Of a DNA stretch of 48,644 nt, positions 32,247 through 40,560 are shown one piece after another. Below the pieces are notes generated by a model. The model saw only the letters and a program-made list of their open reading frames with translations, did no database searches and had not been told where the DNA came from. Origin of the DNA: Anaerolineae bacterium (GTDB lineage Bacteria > Chloroflexota > Anaerolineae > Promineifilales > Promineifilaceae); assembly GCA_020848035.1 (NCBI GenBank), contig JADLAX010000024.1, positions 1-48,644 on the forward strand, given 5' to 3'. The position numbers and the translations under genes were made by a program. Each line of letters begins with the position of its first letter. The first letter of the stretch is position 1.

Positions 32247-32971
32247 TTAATCGTCACTCAGGGGGATTCCGGCCGCTGCCAACCCGGCCAGCATGGCGCG
32301 GGCAAAGGCCGTGTCGTCATCCCCCCACTGTTCTGGCGGCTTGCGGAAAACTTTGTCGGCTGCGATGACGTGTTCCATAGCCTCTAACAAAAAGCCGTTC
32401 CAGCGCATCTCCTCAGAGAGAAGCGGGCGCGGGTACGGCCGTTTGAATTGCACCTGTCCGGTGAGCGCCAATGCCAGCTGGTCTGTCTGCCACTCGATCA
32501 GCGCGTAAGGCCAGGGCTGTTGGGGTGGGTAGGTGCTTACTCCGTCGCCAATTACTCCTGCTCGGCTGGTTCGTCGCCAGTCGTGCCAGCGCTGGACCAG
32601 CCGGGCAAGTTTGGGAGGAATCGGGCCTCAACGATGAGTTTTTGCGTAACGGCCGCCACAAAGTTAAACAGCGCCATGTCGTTAAGGTCATCGTTGAGGA
32701 CAACGTCGTCAATATGGGCCTCCAGGATGATGTGACGGCGCTCCTGGTAGATGCGCTGCAAATCCCCAATCGGCCCCACCGACGGCCGCCCGTCACCACC
32801 GTTGGCCTGGTATTTTTCCCACCAGGCCAAAAACTGCTCCGGACTTAGCCCGCGCGGCACGTACACGTGCCCTGGCCAGAAAGCCAGCGGGGAATCGACA
32901 CGAACGGCCGTTTGGCCGTTAATCATCTTGGTTTTGGGCGCTTCGTTCTCTGTGCTGTCTGCTTTGCTCAT
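32247..32971 (-). CDS. Tail assembly chaperone gpGT-like (-1 frameshift product)
   Basis: The zero frame of the upstream gene contains ctC CCA AAC ttg; CCCAAAC (plus positions 32609-32615) is a canonical X XXY YYZ slippery heptamer. A -1 shift there enters a frame without stops to 32247, giving a 241-aa fusion with a natural-looking join (PPKLARLVQRWHDWRR). The distal part has no ribosome-binding site of its own. G/GT-type frameshifting upstream of the tape measure is conserved in long-tailed phages. Confidence 0.85.
32552..32971 (-). CDS. Tail assembly chaperone gpG-like
   Basis: This is the 139-aa zero-frame product, between the tail tube gene and the tape measure. AAAAGGACC precedes the ATG. 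It should bind the tape measure during tail assembly, with the longer frameshift form made in minor amounts. The slippery heptamer lies 20 codons before its stop. Confidence 0.85.
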   Translation of the reverse strand: MSKADSTENEAPKTKMINGQTAVRVDSPLAFWPGHVYVPRGLSPEQFLAWWEKYQANGGDGRPSVGPIGDLQRIYQERRHIILEAHIDDVVLNDDLNDMALFNFVAAVTQKLIVEARFLPNLPGWSSAGTTGDEPAEQE

Positions 32972-32983
32972 CGTTGGTCCTTT

Positions 32984-33511
32984 TTAGGCGTGCGCGGCCG
33001 TGGTGTGGCCATCGGCCGCAAAGAAGACGGGAATCACGTTTGGCTGGGTAGCGTCGGCGTCAATTTCCGGCGCGCCCAGGCCCAGGAGTTTGGGGTTGGT
33101 CAGGGTGATTTCGATATTGCCCGTCGTCCCACCGGCCGGGGTTGATTGCAGCCCGCCGGGATCCTGGTTGTGTTCGTCCATCTCTTTGAAAATCTCGACG
33201 GCGCTCAAGTCGTCCGTCCCCCACTCGCCCGCCAGGCCCTTGTAGTAATCGTCGATGAGGCCCAGCTCCCAGCGCTCGCCCTCGGATTTGTTTTGCGAGC
33301 GGGTGACGATGGGTGAGGTATCGCCGGTGACTTTGGTTTCGGCCACCGTCCGCAGCGGCGTGTTGGTACGCCGGAAATAACGTACCGCACCATCAATGAT
33401 GATTTCTTCAGCGGTTACAAATGGCGAGCCAACGGCCGTGACGTTGCCTGCCGAAATGGTGACAGCGACTTCGCCGCCATCGGACACATACGAGTTGATT
33501 GTTTTGGTCAT
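32984..33511 (-). CDS. Major tail (tube) protein
   Basis: This is a 175-aa beta-rich protein directly upstream of the tail chaperones, the standard place of the tube protein. The start MTKTINSYVSDGGEVAVTIS resembles other tube proteins. It should polymerise around the tape measure. Confidence 0.75.
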   Translation of the reverse strand: MTKTINSYVSDGGEVAVTISAGNVTAVGSPFVTAEEIIIDGAVRYFRRTNTPLRTVAETKVTGDTSPIVTRSQNKSEGERWELGLIDDYYKGLAGEWGTDDLSAVEIFKEMDEHNQDPGGLQSTPAGGTTGNIEITLTNPKLLGLGAPEIDADATQPNVIPVFFAADGHTTAAHA

Positions 33512-33514
33512 TGG

Positions 33515-33751
33515 TTAGCCCTCCTGGCCTTCTGGTGCGGGCGCGCCCGCACCAACGGGGCGGATGATGTTTTTCATCAAGAGCAACTGGTACCCGGTGT
33601 CGTCCAGGTGCTCAAAGGTCGGCGTCTCTGCGCCGGGATCGATGTAGCGTTCGCCGGGTAGATGGGAGCGGTATTTGATGCGGGTCAGCACCTCGTGGGG
33701 GCCATCTTGCGGCCGCTGCACCACTTTGGGGGTGTCGGTTGGTTTTGCCAT
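33515..33751 (-). CDS. Small neck/tail protein (78 aa)
   Basis: ATG 33751 is chosen because GAGG lies 8 nt upstream; an ATG at 33757 overlaps the previous stop. Pro-rich; no family. Ends just before the tube protein. Confidence 0.55.
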   Translation of the reverse strand: MAKPTDTPKVVQRPQDGPHEVLTRIKYRSHLPGERYIDPGAETPTFEHLDDTGYQLLLMKNIIRPVGAGAPAPEGQEG

Positions 33752-33756
33752 TGTCA

Positions 33757-34230
33757 TTACCTCATAATCAGGCGGAACGGGATAAACCCATACCGCACGG
33801 TGGGCATATTGCTAAAAAGTGGGGGCAGCTGCGATTCCTCGACAAACTGCACCTTCATCCAATACTCGTTTTCATAGCTGTCGCCACCCTTGCCCAGCTG
33901 GGCATAGATGGCTTCTTCGATGGCGATCAGGGCGGCGTCGGCCGCGGCCAATTCCGTCTCGGAAATACGGCCGCTTTCGCTGCTGTCCATCACCACCCCA
34001 ACCATCGCAATCATTTTGTAAACCGGCCACGCGCCGTTGGTAGAACTGCCACCGCCAGCGGGCGAACGGCCGTCATAAGCCAGGGAGATGCCCACGCGGG
34101 TTTTGCCGCCGGGGTTGGTCCGGTGGCCATACACCGTGTTGGCGCTGCCATCGCCGCCTTCGCTGGCCACAAACGCGGCCTCGAAGTCGGATTTCAGGCG
34201 GGTGAGGCAAGTGGCGGGCGATACAGTCAT
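33757..34230 (-). CDS. Tail terminator / completion-like protein (157 aa)
   Basis: Upstream of the tail tube and downstream of a gp10-like gene, the usual place of the tail terminator. N-terminal helix and a beta-sheet core (VRYGFIPFRL end). Function from gene order. Confidence 0.55.
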   Translation of the reverse strand: MTVSPATCLTRLKSDFEAAFVASEGGDGSANTVYGHRTNPGGKTRVGISLAYDGRSPAGGGSSTNGAWPVYKMIAMVGVVMDSSESGRISETELAAADAALIAIEEAIYAQLGKGGDSYENEYWMKVQFVEESQLPPLFSNMPTVRYGFIPFRLIMR

Positions 34231-34493
34231 TGGGCGAACTCCCGCAGCTGCTTGAGCGTCTCGATGTCCACAAACCCGGCCAGCACATCGGCCGCGCCGT
34301 CAATCGTCAAGACCAGCGCTGGAATGTCCAGGCTCACAACCGGCAGGCCGCTGTCAACGTGGTAATTGACCCTGATGCCGTTTACATACGGACCGAGGTC
34401 AATACCATCAATAAAGACTTGACCAAAAGCACCGGTCAGGTCGATATGCACGTGGCGCTTCGGCCGTTCGTCGATTGCCTTGTCTTCGCTCAT
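34227..34493 (-). CDS. Small head-tail region protein (88 aa)
   Basis: ATGA overlaps on both sides. Beta-rich with a C-terminal helix (VDIETLKQLREFAQ). Not recognised; probable minor virion or assembly protein. Confidence 0.5.
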   Translation of the reverse strand: MSEDKAIDERPKRHVHIDLTGAFGQVFIDGIDLGPYVNGIRVNYHVDSGLPVVSLDIPALVLTIDGAADVLAGFVDIETLKQLREFAQ

Positions 34494-34897
34494 TCGGCAA
34501 AAATCTCCTGTAGCTCAGCGAAAAACAGCTCGCCCGCTTTTGACAAAATGCCGGGGGCATCGCTGGCCATCACCTCGGCCACCCACGGCCGCCGCTGGTG
34601 AACGGCCGGGCCATATTCGGCCGGGTTGCCACCAAACACAGGGTTGGTCACCGTGGGGTCAACGAATACCCTGCCGGTATCATCCAACACCTGCTCGCGG
34701 GTAGCGGCCGCCAGCGTGCCGGTAAGCCGGGGTGCGCCCGCCTCCCACTTCGCGCCCAGTTCAGTGGCCACGTAAGCCATCATGCGCGTGGGGCCGGAAT
34801 CGCCGCCAATGACCAACCACTGATTCGCCAGGCGCAGGCGCAGCCGCAGCGCTTCAATCTCCGCGATGGATTCGGGGGCAATCTCTACGCCAATCAT
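34490..34897 (-). CDS. HK97 gp10-like neck protein (135 aa)
   Basis: An N-terminal helix, a conserved TRMMAYVATELGAKWEAGAP region and a C-terminal helix (GELFFAELQEIF) fit HK97 gp10-like head-tail joining proteins. Coupled to the neighbours by ATGA. Order and fold pattern support this. Confidence 0.6.
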   Translation of the reverse strand: MIGVEIAPESIAEIEALRLRLRLANQWLVIGGDSGPTRMMAYVATELGAKWEAGAPRLTGTLAAATREQVLDDTGRVFVDPTVTNPVFGGNPAEYGPAVHQRRPWVAEVMASDAPGILSKAGELFFAELQEIFAE

Positions 34898-35280
34898 TCG
34901 TCGTTCACCCCGTCGTCTTCCAGAAAGAGGTAGTAAAACTGCGGGTCACTGACCGGGTGCTGGCTAACGTAGCGAATGAAGTAATCAAGGCCGCCGCTGA
35001 TAAAGCGCAGGCCGCGCGTGACGGCCGTGTTCACTTCGGCCTTTACCTTAAACGCCCGCGAAACGGCCGCCATGCCCGGCACCAGCTCCTTTTCGCGCTG
35101 GTCCAGGTCAGTCAGACGGCCGCAGGCCAGCGAGGCAACCACCACGGTACGCGCCAGCGGATCATCCCCAGCCGTCACGCGGCTGATGACGGCCGTAAAA
35201 CCCAGCCCGCTTTCATCCCCTAGCGTGGAGGTGTCTACCGCCCGCAGGCGGGTTAGCTCGGCCGCTGTAAAGGCTCTCAT
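34894..35280 (-). CDS. Head closure / adaptor-like protein (128 aa)
   Basis: Between the head-completion gene and the gp10-like gene. Beta-rich with an SRVTAGDDPLAR segment. Function from gene order only. Confidence 0.5.
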   Translation of the reverse strand: MRAFTAAELTRLRAVDTSTLGDESGLGFTAVISRVTAGDDPLARTVVVASLACGRLTDLDQREKELVPGMAAVSRAFKVKAEVNTAVTRGLRFISGGLDYFIRYVSQHPVSDPQFYYLFLEDDGVNDE

Positions 35281-35717
35281 CGCGTTTCCGGTCCCTTGTA
35301 GTAGCCCTGGCCAAAGTCAATCTTGGCTGAACCCTGGGCGAAAGCCACCTGTTGATACGCCTTCACGCCCAGCTCGCGGGCTTCCTTGAGCGCTTGCAGG
35401 TAGTTTTTATGCGCCTGGGCATGGACCTGCGAGCGGTTGTAGCTGGCCCCGTCTTCGCGGCGAAAGTCGTAATCACCAGCCGTGGCGGCCATTACCTTGC
35501 GCCAGGCTTCGACGCGGGCAATGGCCCGCAGCTTGCGGATGTTGCTGGCCCCGGTAACGGCCGTCACGTCGCTGGTGCCGTACACCAGCAGCGCCTCGTT
35601 TACGGCCTCGTCGTAGGCATGTGGCGGGACAAAGCCCAACACGTCGCCAACGCCGTTCAGGCATTCGTGCATGTAATTCATCAGGGCTTGCTCGGTATAA
35701 CTAGTTGGTGCCGCCAT
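35277..35717 (-). CDS. Head-tail connector-like protein (146 aa)
   Basis: Helical protein (RKLRAIARVEAWRKVMAATA) placed two genes after the major capsid gene, as with gp6-type head-completion proteins. ATGA coupling to the next gene. Assigned from order and fold. Confidence 0.55.
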   Translation of the reverse strand: MAAPTSYTEQALMNYMHECLNGVGDVLGFVPPHAYDEAVNEALLVYGTSDVTAVTGASNIRKLRAIARVEAWRKVMAATAGDYDFRREDGASYNRSQVHAQAHKNYLQALKEARELGVKAYQQVAFAQGSAKIDFGQGYYKGPETR

Positions 35718-36061
35718 TAGCCAATTACCTTTTCCACATCAGATTTCAGGATACGGCCGTTGGTGCCGGTGCCGGTGACGGTCGCCAGGTCAATGCCTTT
35801 TTCGGCTGCCAGGGCGCGGGCACTGTCGGTGGCGTCAACCTCAACTATCGTTGGCGCGGTCGCCACCGGCGACGTTTGCGCGCGAACATCGGCCGGGGCA
35901 ACGGCCGTTTCCGACCCCGCCAACGGCTGCCAGTTCATGCGCCGGGCCACGTCGGCCGGTACCGGCACGCGGTCACCGGGGCCAAAGTAGACGAGCTGCC
36001 CCGCTACCTTGACCCCATACGACCAATTCAACGAGACGTAAACGATCTCGTTGTCAGCCAT
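35717..36061 (-). CDS. Head protein with E3-binding-like domain (114 aa)
   Basis: Residues about 77-113 (ATDSARALAAEKGIDL ... TGTNGRILKSDVE) match the peripheral-subunit-binding (E3-binding) fold of pyruvate dehydrogenase complexes, which phages also use. The N-terminal 45 residues form a small beta unit. A TAATG overlap links it to the capsid gene. It could bind the capsid or a host enzyme complex. Confidence 0.75.
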   Translation of the reverse strand: MADNEIVYVSLNWSYGVKVAGQLVYFGPGDRVPVPADVARRMNWQPLAGSETAVAPADVRAQTSPVATAPTIVEVDATDSARALAAEKGIDLATVTGTGTNGRILKSDVEKVIG

Positions 36062-37191
36062 TAGCTGCCCCCAATCTGCGAAGAAGCCACCGCGATCAGG
36101 TTGGCGTTCTCAATAACCGGAATAACGTTGGCGGCACCACGGCCGTGCAGCTGCATCGGCAGATTCTCAGGCGTGTAAACCTGCGCCCATAGGCCAGGCT
36201 GCCCGCCGCCTTCGACGGTGGGGCCGACGTGGGTGTAACCCAGCTCCAGGCCGGTGGCAGCGTCTTCAGTAGAACCCTGCCCCACCATGTAGCCATGGCG
36301 TGACGGCCGTCCAACCGCTAAGATTTTCTTTTGCGGCATAAACGGAATTTTGGTGGTCTGGCCAGGGTTGCTGGTGTCGTAGATTTCACCCTCGTCGCCG
36401 TAGGCAATCAGGGTCACCTGCTCGCGGAAATCGCCAGACGGCCGTTCGTTGTCACCCAGCAAGCGGCGAATAGTGGTGCGGCTACCGCCCGCGCCAAACA
36501 TCTCTTGGGCAATGATCTCAACGTTGTTGACGCTGTTCCCGACGATGGCCAGCAGCGTGTCGGGATGCACCACAAACGCCGAAACGTTGTAGCGCAGCCG
36601 GGCATACAGCAGGTTGATGTCGGTCCAGAAAGCCGAGGCGCTGCTATCCCAGGCGGCCGTGCTGGTGCGCTGGGTCAACAGATTGGCCGAGGGCACGCCG
36701 TAGCTAACGCTCCAGGCGATGCCGTTAAACGTCCAGCTGATCGCGCCGGTGACCAGGGCTTGCGCCCGCAGCCATTCGATACGGTCATACATAGACTGGG
36801 CAATCACCTTGTCTACAAACGCCAGCACCTCGTTAGCCAGAAACTCTTTGGTGTTGCCACCGCTGAGCGTGATGCTGGCCAAAATGCTCTGGATTTTGCG
36901 CAGGTTGTCTTCGGTGAGTTTGGAGTAAGCGCCAATCTTCAGCGCCTTTTCGGCAAACTTGGACGCCTCAACCAGGCCCACGGGCGGGTAGGGGGAATCC
37001 ATACCCACCGCGCCAGCCATCGTGGCCCGGACGGTCATCGTGCCGCTTTCGGCGTTATAGTCCGGACTCATCATGTTGGGCAGGAAGTTTTGGAAGAGAT
37101 AATCAGACATGGGGCGCGGTTCGTTCGCTACGCGGAACACATCACCAGCACCCAGGTCATTCAGTACGTCGGCAAAGGAAAAGTTAAACAT
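36061..37191 (-). CDS. Major capsid protein, lambda gpE type
   Basis: This is a 376-aa protein following scaffold and decoration genes. FQNFLPNMMSPD near the N-terminus, the central alpha/beta HK97-type fold and the C-terminal Gly-rich loop fit the phage major capsid protein E family. AGGTGAAATCTT precedes the ATG. Part of a single capsid operon beginning at 38616. Confidence 0.85.
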   Translation of the reverse strand: MFNFSFADVLNDLGAGDVFRVANEPRPMSDYLFQNFLPNMMSPDYNAESGTMTVRATMAGAVGMDSPYPPVGLVEASKFAEKALKIGAYSKLTEDNLRKIQSILASITLSGGNTKEFLANEVLAFVDKVIAQSMYDRIEWLRAQALVTGAISWTFNGIAWSVSYGVPSANLLTQRTSTAAWDSSASAFWTDINLLYARLRYNVSAFVVHPDTLLAIVGNSVNNVEIIAQEMFGAGGSRTTIRRLLGDNERPSGDFREQVTLIAYGDEGEIYDTSNPGQTTKIPFMPQKKILAVGRPSRHGYMVGQGSTEDAATGLELGYTHVGPTVEGGGQPGLWAQVYTPENLPMQLHGRGAANVIPVIENANLIAVASSQIGGS

Positions 37192-37226
37192 AAGATTTCA
37201 CCTGTATTTGTTCTAAGCGCGGGCGC

Positions 37227-37874
37227 TTAGGATGTGCTGTCGCTGTATCGCTCGAAGACAAACGAGCCAACACCGGCAGCGATCAGCTCGTCTTTGTAGG
37301 TGTCGGTCCAGTTGCCTGAAGTGCCGCCGTCCCAATCGGGCAGCAGGTTCTCAAAAATGACCCCACCGACGATCTGGCTGTGGCCAACATCGGCCAGGCC
37401 AACTTCTTCGTAAGCAGTGGATTCGAGAATGCCGGTCGAGGTTTCGGAGCCGGTAACGGCCGAACGGGGAATCACCTTACCGCTGGACAATTTGGCCATG
37501 ACGGTACCGGCCGGAATACGCTTGGCCTCGCGGCCAGGCCAGTAATATGCCTCGTCGTTGTCTTCCAGGGCCGAGGGCAGCGCCTCAACGGTGATAGAGG
37601 TAGCCCCAGCAGCGGCAGCGGCCGTTGTTTTGGCAAACTCTTTGGATTGCCCAAAGTGCAGCAGCGTGCCCGCAGGCACGGCCGCCGACAGGGCGTCAAC
37701 GGAAATACTGGTGGCATCAGCCAGGGCCGCTGCCGACAGCTTGACCAGCACCGCGTCGCCGCCAAACCTGATCGGGACTTGCGTCCAATCAATTTGTCGG
37801 CCGGTGCCGCGAACCAGACTGTGCTCATTGACGACAAAGGGCTTGGCCTCATCGTAATAGGTTGTTCGTGACAT
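37227..37874 (-). CDS. Head decoration protein-like (215 aa)
   Basis: Beta-rich protein with two similar internal segments (ADATSISVDALSAAVPAG and AGATSITVEALPSALED), directly upstream of the E-type capsid gene as in lambda D/E order. CAGGAGAATAAC precedes the ATG. It is longer than lambda gpD, so its exact structure is uncertain. Confidence 0.65.
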   Translation of the reverse strand: MSRTTYYDEAKPFVVNEHSLVRGTGRQIDWTQVPIRFGGDAVLVKLSAAALADATSISVDALSAAVPAGTLLHFGQSKEFAKTTAAAAAGATSITVEALPSALEDNDEAYYWPGREAKRIPAGTVMAKLSSGKVIPRSAVTGSETSTGILESTAYEEVGLADVGHSQIVGGVIFENLLPDWDGGTSGNWTDTYKDELIAAGVGSFVFERYSDSTS

Positions 37875-37875
37875 G

Positions 37876-38616
37876 TTATTCTCCTGTAATCGGATTTTTG
37901 GCGGTTTTGCGCGCCTCGCGCTGCCGCCCCAGATATTGATCGGTCATCGACAGGTCGGCACCCTGGCCGCCCACGTTTTGCTTTGGCCATGGCGTCCCTG
38001 ACGGCGTGGCCGGTTTTTCGACGAGCGCGGGCGTAAAATCCGCCCACTTCTCCTGTAACAATTCGGGTAACGGCCGTTCCTGGCCCTCCCCGTTTTTGGC
38101 AATGGCCACCTTGACCTTTTTGCCGTCTTTTTCCTGCTCACGTACCTCGATCTGATACCCGTCAATGCCGGGTAGCTGCCCCAAAACGGCCGCTTTATAG
38201 CCATGCGCCGCGGCCGCTTCCTGGAAGAGTCTGTCGCGCTGGAGCTGGGCGTAGCCTGTTTTGGCAGCCTTGATTTCATCGGGCTTGCCTAATTCCTGGT
38301 ACGCCTGCCACACGGCCGCTTGTTCGCCGGTAAGAACCACCGTGCCTTCGCCGGGCACCTTGCCCTTGAGGTCGGCAATCTCCTGTCGCTGCCTGGCATT
38401 GTCGCGCTCTACGTCATCCAACTTAAAAGCCAGCGCTCGCAATGCGGCCTCCGCATTGCCGTGCTTTGCCTTCAGTCGCTCCGGGTCCAAATGTCCGCCG
38501 GGCGCGGTGGGGTTATCCTGGCCGCCGTTATTCGGAGCATCCTGGCCACCACCACCCTCGCCACCATCGGGGGCCATCGGGTAAGGGAAACGAGTAGATT
38601 TGTGAGCAAATAACAT
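37876..38616 (-). CDS. Capsid scaffolding protein
   Basis: This is a 246-aa acidic/Gly-rich protein with a disordered N-terminus, a central coiled coil (LDDVERDNARQRQEIADLKG) and a helical C-terminus, the usual scaffold architecture, placed before decoration and capsid genes. ATG 38616 has CAGGAGAAAATC upstream; an upstream extension would cross the leader terminator. Confidence 0.75.
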   Translation of the reverse strand: MLFAHKSTRFPYPMAPDGGEGGGGQDAPNNGGQDNPTAPGGHLDPERLKAKHGNAEAALRALAFKLDDVERDNARQRQEIADLKGKVPGEGTVVLTGEQAAVWQAYQELGKPDEIKAAKTGYAQLQRDRLFQEAAAAHGYKAAVLGQLPGIDGYQIEVREQEKDGKKVKVAIAKNGEGQERPLPELLQEKWADFTPALVEKPATPSGTPWPKQNVGGQGADLSMTDQYLGRQREARKTAKNPITGE

Positions 38617-38670
38617 AATGATTTTCTCCTGCGCTACCTTAGCGCCTGGGGGTGGCACCTTGCCGGAAAA

Positions 38671-38714
38671 ACAAAACGGCGCTGAGAACAGAACCTTTCT
38701 GTTCTCAGCGCCGT
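38671..38714 (-). terminator. Strong intrinsic terminator in the capsid-operon leader
   Basis: A 16-bp perfect stem (38676-38691 with 38699-38714, 7-nt loop) followed on the minus strand by TTTTGTTTTT. It lies between the promoter at 38793-38821 and the scaffold start at 38616, so capsid expression requires readthrough or antitermination. Confidence 0.9.
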
Positions 38715-38748
38715 GTGTCTGCAAAATTGCTTACGTTCCTGACGCGCC

Positions 38749-38770
38749 GCCCCGGTGTGGTGGCCGGGGC
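38749..38770 (-). promoter_or_regulatory. Leader hairpin upstream of the capsid-operon terminator
   Basis: GCCCCGG and CCGGGGC form a 7-bp stem with an 8-nt loop within the transcribed leader, about 35 nt before the terminator. A possible antiterminator-binding (nut/put-like) or regulatory element. Confidence 0.5.
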
Positions 38771-38792
38771 CGCTCTATGTCGTTATGTATAC

Positions 38793-38821
38793 AGGATATA
38801 ACCGAATTCTTACAATGTCAA
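38793..38821 (-). promoter_or_regulatory. Capsid-operon promoter
   Basis: On the minus strand TTGACA (38821-38816), 17-bp spacer, TATCCT (38798-38793). Predicted start near 38786 gives a leader of about 170 nt containing two hairpins before the scaffold gene. Confidence 0.7.
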
Positions 38822-38854
38822 TTTACGGCCGTTGGCTCTCTCATAATTCGGCCG

Positions 38855-39082
38855 TTACTGCCCCAACTCCTCCAGCGGCGGCGGCGGCTTAAGCTGCCAA
38901 CGGCCGTCTTCGTGGACGATCAAGGTGAACTGGTACTCGCCCGGCTCGGTGGCCACCTGCTGCACCCGGCGCGCTAACTTCACCGCTTTGGTGGTCAGGT
39001 CGGCGGGCGGACGGGTGAACAGCGGTTTGGTTTTGCCGCTGCGGCCGCTGGTGGTGGTGTAGGCGGGTAGGGGTTCACTCAT
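38855..39082 (-). CDS. Small hypothetical protein (75 aa)
   Basis: GAGG precedes ATG 39082. Basic, with a C-terminal beta hairpin (QFTLIVHEDGRWQLKPPPP). It precedes the promoter of the capsid operon, and ends the packaging operon. Not recognised. Confidence 0.55.
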   Translation of the reverse strand: MSEPLPAYTTTSGRSGKTKPLFTRPPADLTTKAVKLARRVQQVATEPGEYQFTLIVHEDGRWQLKPPPPLEELGQ

Positions 39083-39173
39083 GCGCGGCAACCTCTTGAT
39101 TTAGCAGCGAAATAACTTGACGGCCGCTGCGCCGGTTGGTCGTTTCGATGCAGCCGGTCACCCGATAAACCAT
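39075..39173 (-). CDS. Possible 32-aa peptide
   Basis: An ATG frame that ends 8 nt into the next gene. It lacks a Shine-Dalgarno but could be coupled. Weak evidence. Confidence 0.3.
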   Translation of the reverse strand: MVYRVTGCIETTNRRSGRQVISLLNQEVAAHE

Positions 39174-39203
39174 GTACGGCCGTTGATGAGGAGGATCGGC
39201 CGT

Positions 39204-39554
39204 TTATTCATGACTCACCCTTATTGGCCCGTAATCGCCTGTTACAACATTCTCGCCCGGCGGCTGCCTTAGCCACGGATTATCGCGCAGCGCCTGGGTC
39301 ACGCCGTAACCCAGGGCCAAAATCAGCTCTTCTTTGTGGTCACCCATGCCCGCGTGCTCCAGTAAACCGTGCAGTGCCTCATGCCACAAGGTCACCCATT
39401 TAACATGGGGCGTCATGTCATCCTCGATGCGAATTTCGGCGTCGTTGTAAACAATTTGGCCGTTCAGGTCCGTATTGCCGTCGCGCAAATCCTTGCGCTC
39501 GATGACGGTGTAATCAGTGCCGCCAATGCGGATGACGGCCGGTAAGTCACTCAT
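39204..39554 (-). CDS. ImmA/IrrE-like zinc metallopeptidase (116 aa)
   Basis: HEALH (His58, Glu59, His62) with a downstream acidic residue around Glu76 forms the zincin signature of small ImmA/IrrE-like peptidases that cleave repressors or antitoxins. GAGGAGGGGCT precedes ATG 39554; the longer frame upstream overlaps the next gene and is rejected. It lies in the packaging region rather than beside the repressor, which is unusual; its target is unknown. Confidence 0.75.
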   Translation of the reverse strand: MSDLPAVIRIGGTDYTVIERKDLRDGNTDLNGQIVYNDAEIRIEDDMTPHVKWVTLWHEALHGLLEHAGMGDHKEELILALGYGVTQALRDNPWLRQPPGENVVTGDYGPIRVSHE

Positions 39555-39862
39555 AGCCCCTCCTCCTCGCACGTGTGGCAAGTCCAGAAACGGCCGCGGC
39601 CATCGCACAGCGGGCAGTCGTCGCGCGGAGCCGTCGCGCATTCCGGGCACTCAACCTGTACGGCCGTGCCGCCACAAGCTGCACATTCCGGCTGGGGAAT
39701 GGTAACCGACCACTGGCCCAGCTTTTCCCCGCGAATTTCGATCAGCTCCTCAAGGTAAGCCGGATCGTAGCGCAGCTGGCAATCCAGCATACGGTCATAC
39801 TCAGCCATCATTTTGGACAAATCGACGGAAACGGCCGTCGCTACCCGTTTAGAATTTTTCAC
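39551..39862 (-). CDS. Cys-rich DnaJ-type zinc protein (103 aa)
   Basis: Four CxxC pairs (CAACGG, CPECAT, CPLCDG, CHTCEE) in the C-terminal half resemble the DnaJ zinc-finger repeat. The N-terminal half is a coiled coil. GTG 39862 has AGGAG upstream and overlaps the previous stop (GTGA). A chaperone-like or protein-binding role is likely. Confidence 0.7.
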   Translation of the reverse strand: MKNSKRVATAVSVDLSKMMAEYDRMLDCQLRYDPAYLEELIEIRGEKLGQWSVTIPQPECAACGGTAVQVECPECATAPRDDCPLCDGRGRFWTCHTCEEEGL

Positions 39863-40560
39863 AACAATCTCCTCTCGCCCGTGCCGCTGCTGATGTACTC
39901 CTCGTAGCACAAGCAGCTAGACAGGCAAATGCGGCGGCCGGGCTTGACATAGGCCGGGTCGCCAATTTCAAATTCGCGGCCGTCCAGATCAATGCACTGG
40001 CGGCAGCTGTCGCGGGCGCTGCGCACGCTGCGTACCCGGTCAAAACCGAGCCGGGTAAAGCCCTGCTCAGCCACGTCGTAGTATGTGCCCCGGCCCGCGT
40101 CAATGTACATCTGCGACCGGCGCAGGAAACGGCCGTCGGTCAATATTTCCCCGCTGGCCAGCCTTTGAGCCAGTTGCAGCAGGTAGCCCAATTGCAGCTG
40201 ACGCGCCAATTCCACCAGGGCCACGTCGGCCAGCGTAAGCGCCTGCAACCCACCCACGGCCGCCCCGGCACCGGCCAGGTGCGTGAAGCGCACCAGGTCA
40301 GCCATTTGCAGCTGGTAATAGCCCACATCAGCCGCGCCGGTTTGCACGCTGGTGGCCAGGGCGGCTGCCTCTCGCGACACGGCCGTAAACGTCGGGTCCA
40401 GCACAGCACGGGGCACCGGAGTGCCTGCCGCCGTGGCCAGCGTTTCACGCGCCTGGCGCGGCGCATACTGCCGCCACAAAACCAAAACCTCTTGCAGCTC
40501 AGCCGGGGCGACGGCTGCCAGGGCGGCCAGCTCTTCGGGTGTCCAGTTAATCGCGGGCAT
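39859..40560 (-). CDS. MuF-like head morphogenesis protein (233 aa)
   Basis: Follows the portal gene, the standard place of MuF proteins. The C-terminal region carries SARDSCRQCIDLDGREF and GRRICLSSCLCYEEY, the Cys-rich end of MuF-like proteins. N-terminal helical domain. MuF proteins are minor head proteins and sometimes carry toxins; none is seen here. Confidence 0.8.
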   Translation of the reverse strand: MPAINWTPEELAALAAVAPAELQEVLVLWRQYAPRQARETLATAAGTPVPRAVLDPTFTAVSREAAALATSVQTGAADVGYYQLQMADLVRFTHLAGAGAAVGGLQALTLADVALVELARQLQLGYLLQLAQRLASGEILTDGRFLRRSQMYIDAGRGTYYDVAEQGFTRLGFDRVRSVRSARDSCRQCIDLDGREFEIGDPAYVKPGRRICLSSCLCYEEYISSGTGERRLL

